Below the pieces are notes generated by a model that saw only the letters and a list, made by a program, of their open reading frames with translations, was not told the origin of the DNA and did no database searches. A stretch of 10,191 nucleotides of DNA from the NCBI GenBank assembly GCA_024691625.1, contig JAILNL010000126.1:1-10191 (forward strand). Reading direction: 5' to 3'. The DNA is from Schwartzia sp. (in: firmicutes) (GTDB lineage Bacteria > Bacillota > Negativicutes > Selenomonadales > Selenomonadaceae). Below, piece after piece: positions 7,226 through 10,191 of the stretch. The position numbers and the translations under genes are program-made. How positions within the stretch are numbered: position 1 is the stretch's first letter; the number at the start of each line of letters is the position of its first letter.

Positions 7226-9184
7226 ATGGATAAAAAATGGACAATCCGTACTCATGACGAAAAAAAGGAAGCTGATTTTGCACAGGAGCTCGGAGTGAGC
7301 AGGCTTGTTGCAGGAGTTCTTTTGGAACGTGGAATTACGGACGCCGATGAGGCCCGCAGTTTTCTCGATCCGTATAATACGCAACCCTTCTATGACCCTT
7401 TTCTGCTTCCGGATATGAACGCGGCAGTCGGACGTATAAAAAGAGCATTGGAAACAAACGAACACATTGTAGTATACGGAGACTATGATGTTGACGGCAT
7501 GTCTGCAGTGACCGTCCTGCTTCGCGGACTGCGCCGCCTTGGGGCCGATGTGTCGTATTACATTCCTAACCGCCATACAGAAGGCTACGGAATACACACA
7601 GAAGCACTGGAAAAACTGGCAGCGAAAGGAGCAAATCTTCTTATCTCCGTGGACTGCGGAATTACCTCTGTAGAAGCAGTTGATGCAATGCAGGGAAAGC
7701 TTGATATGATTATCACGGACCATCATCTTCCTGAGGGACCGCTGCCGGAAGCTGTTGCAGTCATAGACGCTCACCGCGAGGACAGCATTTATCCTTATTC
7801 GGATTTGTGCGGAGCAGGAGTTGCCTTTAAGCTCTGTCAGGCACTTTTTTCGGAACTTCGAGATGAACCCTTCGAAACATATACAAAGGATATTGAGGTA
7901 GCGGCTCTGGGGACGATTGCAGATTTAGTGCCTCTGCTTGGAGAAAACCGCAAAATCGCGGCGATGGGCCTTGAACGCTTTCAGGACACGGAATTGACAG
8001 GACTTCGTGCGCTTATAGAGGTATCGGGGTGTCAGGGCAAAAAAGTCAACGCCGGTCATGTGGGATTCAGTATAGCACCGAGACTGAATGCGGCAGGACG
8101 TCTTGAAACCGCATCAAAAGGGGCAGAACTGCTCTTAACACAGAATGAAGCAAAGGCAGCTGAGCTTGCATCTGAGCTTTCGCAAATTAACAGTGAACGT
8201 CAGGGTATAGAACAGGAAATATTTGAGGCAGCAGACAGTAAAATGCAGACTATGAACATGGATAATACACATGTTATTGTCGTAGCGGGTGAAAATTGGA
8301 ATCCGGGCGTAATAGGCCTTGCTGCTTCAAAACTTACCGAAAAATATTACAGACCGTCCATAGTTATCGGAATAAAGGACGGTGTAGGCAAGGGCTCATG
8401 CCGCAGTATCGATGGCTTTAACATATTCGAAGCGTTGTCTGCCTGCAAGGAAGATATGATTCAGTTCGGAGGGCATGCCATGGCGGCAGGACTTACCGTC
8501 GAAGCAGACCACATAGACGCATTGCGTGAAAGCCTTGAAAAATGGGCACAGGATAATATCAAAGAGGAAGTTTACCAGCCTGTATTAAAGGTTGAAGCGG
8601 AGTTTCATGTGGGTGACATAGACATCAATCTTATGAAAGAGCTTGAAAAGCTTGAGCCCTACGGCATGGGGAATCCCAGACCTCTTTTCGCGGATTTTGA
8701 CATACAGGCTGAACAGGCACGTACAATGGGCAGAGACGGAAAGCATCTTCAGATGACATTTCCGGGCGGCTTCCGTGCAATCATGTGGAACCACGGTGAT
8801 GATGTCCCTATGATTCAGTCCGGTGCCGTGGATATTGCATATGTTCCGGAAATCAATGAGTGGAACGGGATGCAGTCTGTTGAGGCACGCGTGTCAGAGC
8901 TTCGTGAAACAGAAAGCCGCAGAGTACCGCCAACAAGAGAAATACTGGCAGGAATTTACCGTGTAATTCGAAGCCGCGCGGGCGCTGAGCAGATGGCGCG
9001 CGGTACTGATATACAGCTGGCAGCTGCATGTGGTGTTTCAGGGTACACATATCGTCTTGCCATAAAGATTTTTGATGAACTCGGGCTCATGCAGCAAAAG
9101 GAAGACGGCGTATTTGTTCCTAACGCACCTGAGAAACGCTCACTGGAAGACTCGGAGACATTCCGCCGCTGCAATGAAAAATAA
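7226..9184 (+). CDS. recJ: Single-stranded-DNA-specific 5'-3' exonuclease RecJ
   Basis: 652 aa. The start at 7226 is chosen over the in-frame ATG at 7190 because the latter lies in the loop of the hairpin. A GGAG site (7212-7215) serves 7226, and the product then begins M-D-K-K-W like other RecJ proteins. The enzyme degrades single-stranded DNA 5'-3' in recombination and mismatch/base-excision repair. DHH-domain motifs seen: G-D-Y-D-V-D-G (85-91), S-V-D-C-G (141-145), T-D-H-H (164-167) and N-A-A-G-R-L (288-293). The DHHA1 domain has G-E-N-W-N-P-G-V-I-G (355-364) and G-G-H-A-M-A-A-G (415-422). An OB-like C-terminal part (about 450-560) and a further helical segment of about 70 residues resembling a winged helix follow. 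It is shorter than B. subtilis RecJ (786 aa) but longer than the E. coli form. It is the last gene of the run. Confidence 0.95.
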   Translation: MDKKWTIRTHDEKKEADFAQELGVSRLVAGVLLERGITDADEARSFLDPYNTQPFYDPFLLPDMNAAVGRIKRALETNEHIVVYGDYDVDGMSAVTVLLRGLRRLGADVSYYIPNRHTEGYGIHTEALEKLAAKGANLLISVDCGITSVEAVDAMQGKLDMIITDHHLPEGPLPEAVAVIDAHREDSIYPYSDLCGAGVAFKLCQALFSELRDEPFETYTKDIEVAALGTIADLVPLLGENRKIAAMGLERFQDTELTGLRALIEVSGCQGKKVNAGHVGFSIAPRLNAAGRLETASKGAELLLTQNEAKAAELASELSQINSERQGIEQEIFEAADSKMQTMNMDNTHVIVVAGENWNPGVIGLAASKLTEKYYRPSIVIGIKDGVGKGSCRSIDGFNIFEALSACKEDMIQFGGHAMAAGLTVEADHIDALRESLEKWAQDNIKEEVYQPVLKVEAEFHVGDIDINLMKELEKLEPYGMGNPRPLFADFDIQAEQARTMGRDGKHLQMTFPGGFRAIMWNHGDDVPMIQSGAVDIAYVPEINEWNGMQSVEARVSELRETESRRVPPTREILAGIYRVIRSRAGAEQMARGTDIQLAAACGVSGYTYRLAIKIFDELGLMQQKEDGVFVPNAPEKRSLEDSETFRRCNEK

Positions 9185-9563
9185 TATTTTTTTGACAGCA
9201 CGTTGTATTTTGTCCTCTTCAGGGCATTTATATGGGTGAAAGGGTAATTAAATAAACATTCAGCCGTAACAGCACACCGACATACCATACGGGTAATTTC
9301 TCGCTGCAGCTGATGAGGCAGCAATGTGTTACTAAGACCCCCTTCATACACAAACCGCCGAAGATGGAACTGTATTTTAAAAGACTCCGAAAGAGCCGCG
9401 CGCAGCAGGGAAGTTCAGGCACACAAACGAACTAAAGTTTTACAGTATTATTGGGTGAATGCGTTAAGACCGTAGAGGAAGCAATTCTTTATGTTACTGT
9501 ACAAGAGACATGATTTTTTGCGAAGTACTATGTTCGGTTTTGTGTTGCGTGTCTAGTTAAAAT
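9185..9563. other. Gene-poor stretch without a convincing gene
   Basis: About 380 nt follow recJ with no reading frame I can support. A perfect TTGACA (9192-9197) has no matching -10 at 16-18 bp. A weak 5-bp hairpin (9211-9226) followed by TTTATAT could be a poor recJ terminator. An open stretch at 9256-9435 on the plus strand encodes a basic 60-residue peptide, but it lacks a ribosome site at its only ATG (9313). In the same frame, after its stop, a further protein-like stretch (9436-9509) ends in TGA. This could be a decayed gene or an untranslated RNA. No known riboswitch, tRNA, SRP, 6S or tmRNA signature was recognised. Confidence 0.4.
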
Positions 9564-9608
9564 AAGCATCTTAGAAATGATGAAAATCTTTCTAAGGTGC
9601 TTTTGTTT
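9564..9608 (+). terminator. Intrinsic terminator with no evident gene upstream
   Basis: A 14-bp stem (9564-9577 with 9589-9602, one G-U pair) has an 11-nt loop and is followed by a T-rich run (TTGTTT). The stem is A/U-rich apart from its middle pairs. It would end transcription coming from recJ through a 380-nt trailer, or from an unrecognised transcript in the preceding stretch. It also insulates the downstream ATPase gene. Confidence 0.8.
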
Positions 9609-9640
9609 GCGGTTTAAGCCAGAATCGTTCGTGTTTATGA

Positions 9641-9768
9641 ATTTAGTGGGAAAGTGGATATTATTTGAGAAAAAACTTTGGGGGAATGGATGATTTTTAT
9701 GAAATAAATCTTGGGAAACGGATGTTTTCGTATATAATAATTATGGGGGAATGAATGTTTTGAGACGG
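9641..9768 (+). repeat. Four diverged direct repeats with 32-33 bp period
   Basis: The repeat core is roughly GGGGGAATGGATGTTTT. Copies are GGGAAAGTGGATATT (9648-9662), GGGGGAATGGATGATTTT (9680-9697), GGGAAACGGATGTTTT (9713-9728) and GGGGGAATGAATGTTTT (9745-9761). The GGAT-equivalent tetramers begin at 9656, 9688, 9720 and 9753, giving steps of 32, 32 and 33 bp, close to three helical turns. The third copy overlaps the -35 element of the downstream promoter and the fourth covers the start-point region. This arrangement suggests co-operative protein binding on one face of the DNA. Confidence 0.6.
9711..9738 (+). promoter_or_regulatory. Promoter of the AAA-type ATPase gene
   Basis: TTGGGA (9711-9716) and a perfect TATAAT (9733-9738) are 16 bp apart. 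Transcription would start near 9745, about 40 nt before the ATG at 9786. The promoter lies inside the phased repeats. Confidence 0.65.
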
Positions 9769-9785
9769 TTGAGCGGAGGTGCGTT

Positions 9786-10191
9786 ATGTTTGTGTTTAAG
9801 CGCAAGCTATATGATAAATTACTCGAATGGAAGAAAAATTATGCCGGTCGATATGCAATCCTTGTCGAGGGTGCCAGACGTGTAGGAAAGAGTACTCTTG
9901 TGGAGGAGTTTGCAAAAAAAGAATATGAATCTTATGTTTTGATAGATTTTTCTGCAGTCTCTAAGGAGATAAAAGACTGCTTTGACGATATTGCGGATTT
10001 GGATAGATTTTTTCTCAGACTTCAGACAGTCACGGGTGTTCAGCTTATAAATAGAAATTCTGTCATTATTTTTGATGAGGTTCAATTGTTTCCAAGGGCA
10101 AGACAGGCGATTAAGTTTTTGGTGGAAGATGGAAGATATGATTATATTGAGACGGGTTCACTGATATCAATAAAAAAGAATGTAAAGGATA
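9786..10191 (+). CDS. AAA-type ATPase of the ATP-bind/DUF4143 class, N-terminal part (runs off window)
   Basis: 135 codons are visible with no stop before the window edge. The ATG has GGAGG (9775-9779) with 6-nt spacing. Seen in the sequence: Walker A G-A-R-R-V-G-K-S-T (29-37), I-D-F-S (53-56), Walker B V-I-I-F-D-E-V-Q (93-100) with D97/E98, P-R-A-R-Q-A-I-K-F-L (103-112), and the sensor-like stretch I-E-T-G-S-L-I-S (121-128). This order is typical of the multi-copy bacterial ATPases whose C-terminal half is DUF4143; full proteins usually have 400-480 aa. Their biological role is poorly defined. The gene is more A+T-rich and uses AGA, TTA and ATA codons more than the upstream operon, which suggests later acquisition. 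The C-terminal domain is outside the window, so the DUF4143 label is an expectation. Confidence 0.8.
   Translation, partial: MFVFKRKLYDKLLEWKKNYAGRYAILVEGARRVGKSTLVEEFAKKEYESYVLIDFSAVSKEIKDCFDDIADLDRFFLRLQTVTGVQLINRNSVIIFDEVQLFPRARQAIKFLVEDGRYDYIETGSLISIKKNVKD

Noticed and set aside
9192..9220. Perfect TTGACA as a promoter for a transcript after recJ
   Set aside because: No -10-like hexamer lies 16-18 bp downstream (the sequence there is CTCTTC), so a sigma-A promoter is not supported.
9228..9422. 64-codon minus-strand frame in the same gap
   Set aside because: There is no ribosome site or promoter, and the composition looks random; a protein-like alternative exists on the other strand, so neither is convincing.
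9313..9435. 40-codon plus-strand frame in the recJ downstream gap
   Set aside because: There is no ribosome site before the ATG, no recognised family, and the frame is flanked by stops; it is kept only as a possible remnant.
9641..9768. CRISPR array
   Set aside because: The spacing is close to 32 bp, but the copies are short, diverged and only about 16 nt long; they straddle a promoter and no cas gene is near.

Overview
The window is a single-direction (all + strand) stretch of bacterial chromosome with dense housekeeping genes for about its first 9.2 kb, followed by a gene-poor stretch and the start of an accessory ATPase gene. Gene families, Shine-Dalgarno sites, the frequent TTG/GTG starts and the gene order tgt - yajC - (...) - secD - secF - recJ suggest a Firmicutes-type anaerobe, most plausibly of the Negativicutes (Selenomonas/Veillonella side). 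That placement is inferred from gene content and order; no rRNA or other marker is present to prove it.

Region 1 (1-1376): the 3' end of a cobalamin-pathway gene (cobD/cbiB) overlaps by 4 nt with mtnA, the methylthioribose-1-phosphate isomerase of methionine salvage. An intrinsic terminator closes this unit.

Region 2 (1377-2728): a 282-nt intergenic space carries the tgt promoter, with a perfect 9+9 bp dyad over its -35 area. It is followed by tgt, the queuosine tRNA-guanine transglycosylase, which uses a TTG start.

Region 3 (2729-9184): a tightly packed unit reads yajC - fthC (5-formyl-THF cyclo-ligase) - a stand-alone SpoIIE/PP2C-type phosphatase - a 122-aa P-loop protein - secD - secF - recJ. 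Four junctions overlap and most other gaps are under 20 nt. YajC, SecD and SecF form the accessory complex of the SecYEG translocon. The phosphatase/P-loop pair inserted between yajC and secDF has no obvious established role there and is the best candidate for an undescribed function. SecF carries an unusual highly charged C-terminal tail of about 75 residues. A long hairpin without a U-tract separates secF from recJ.

Region 4 (9185-10191): about 600 nt hold no convincing gene. They contain one good intrinsic terminator (9564-9608) with no evident gene in front of it, and four diverged direct repeats spaced 32-33 bp apart. The promoter of a new gene lies within these repeats. That gene is an AAA-type ATPase of the ATP-bind/DUF4143 class, cut by the window edge and visibly more A+T-rich than the rest, as expected of an accessory or transferred gene.
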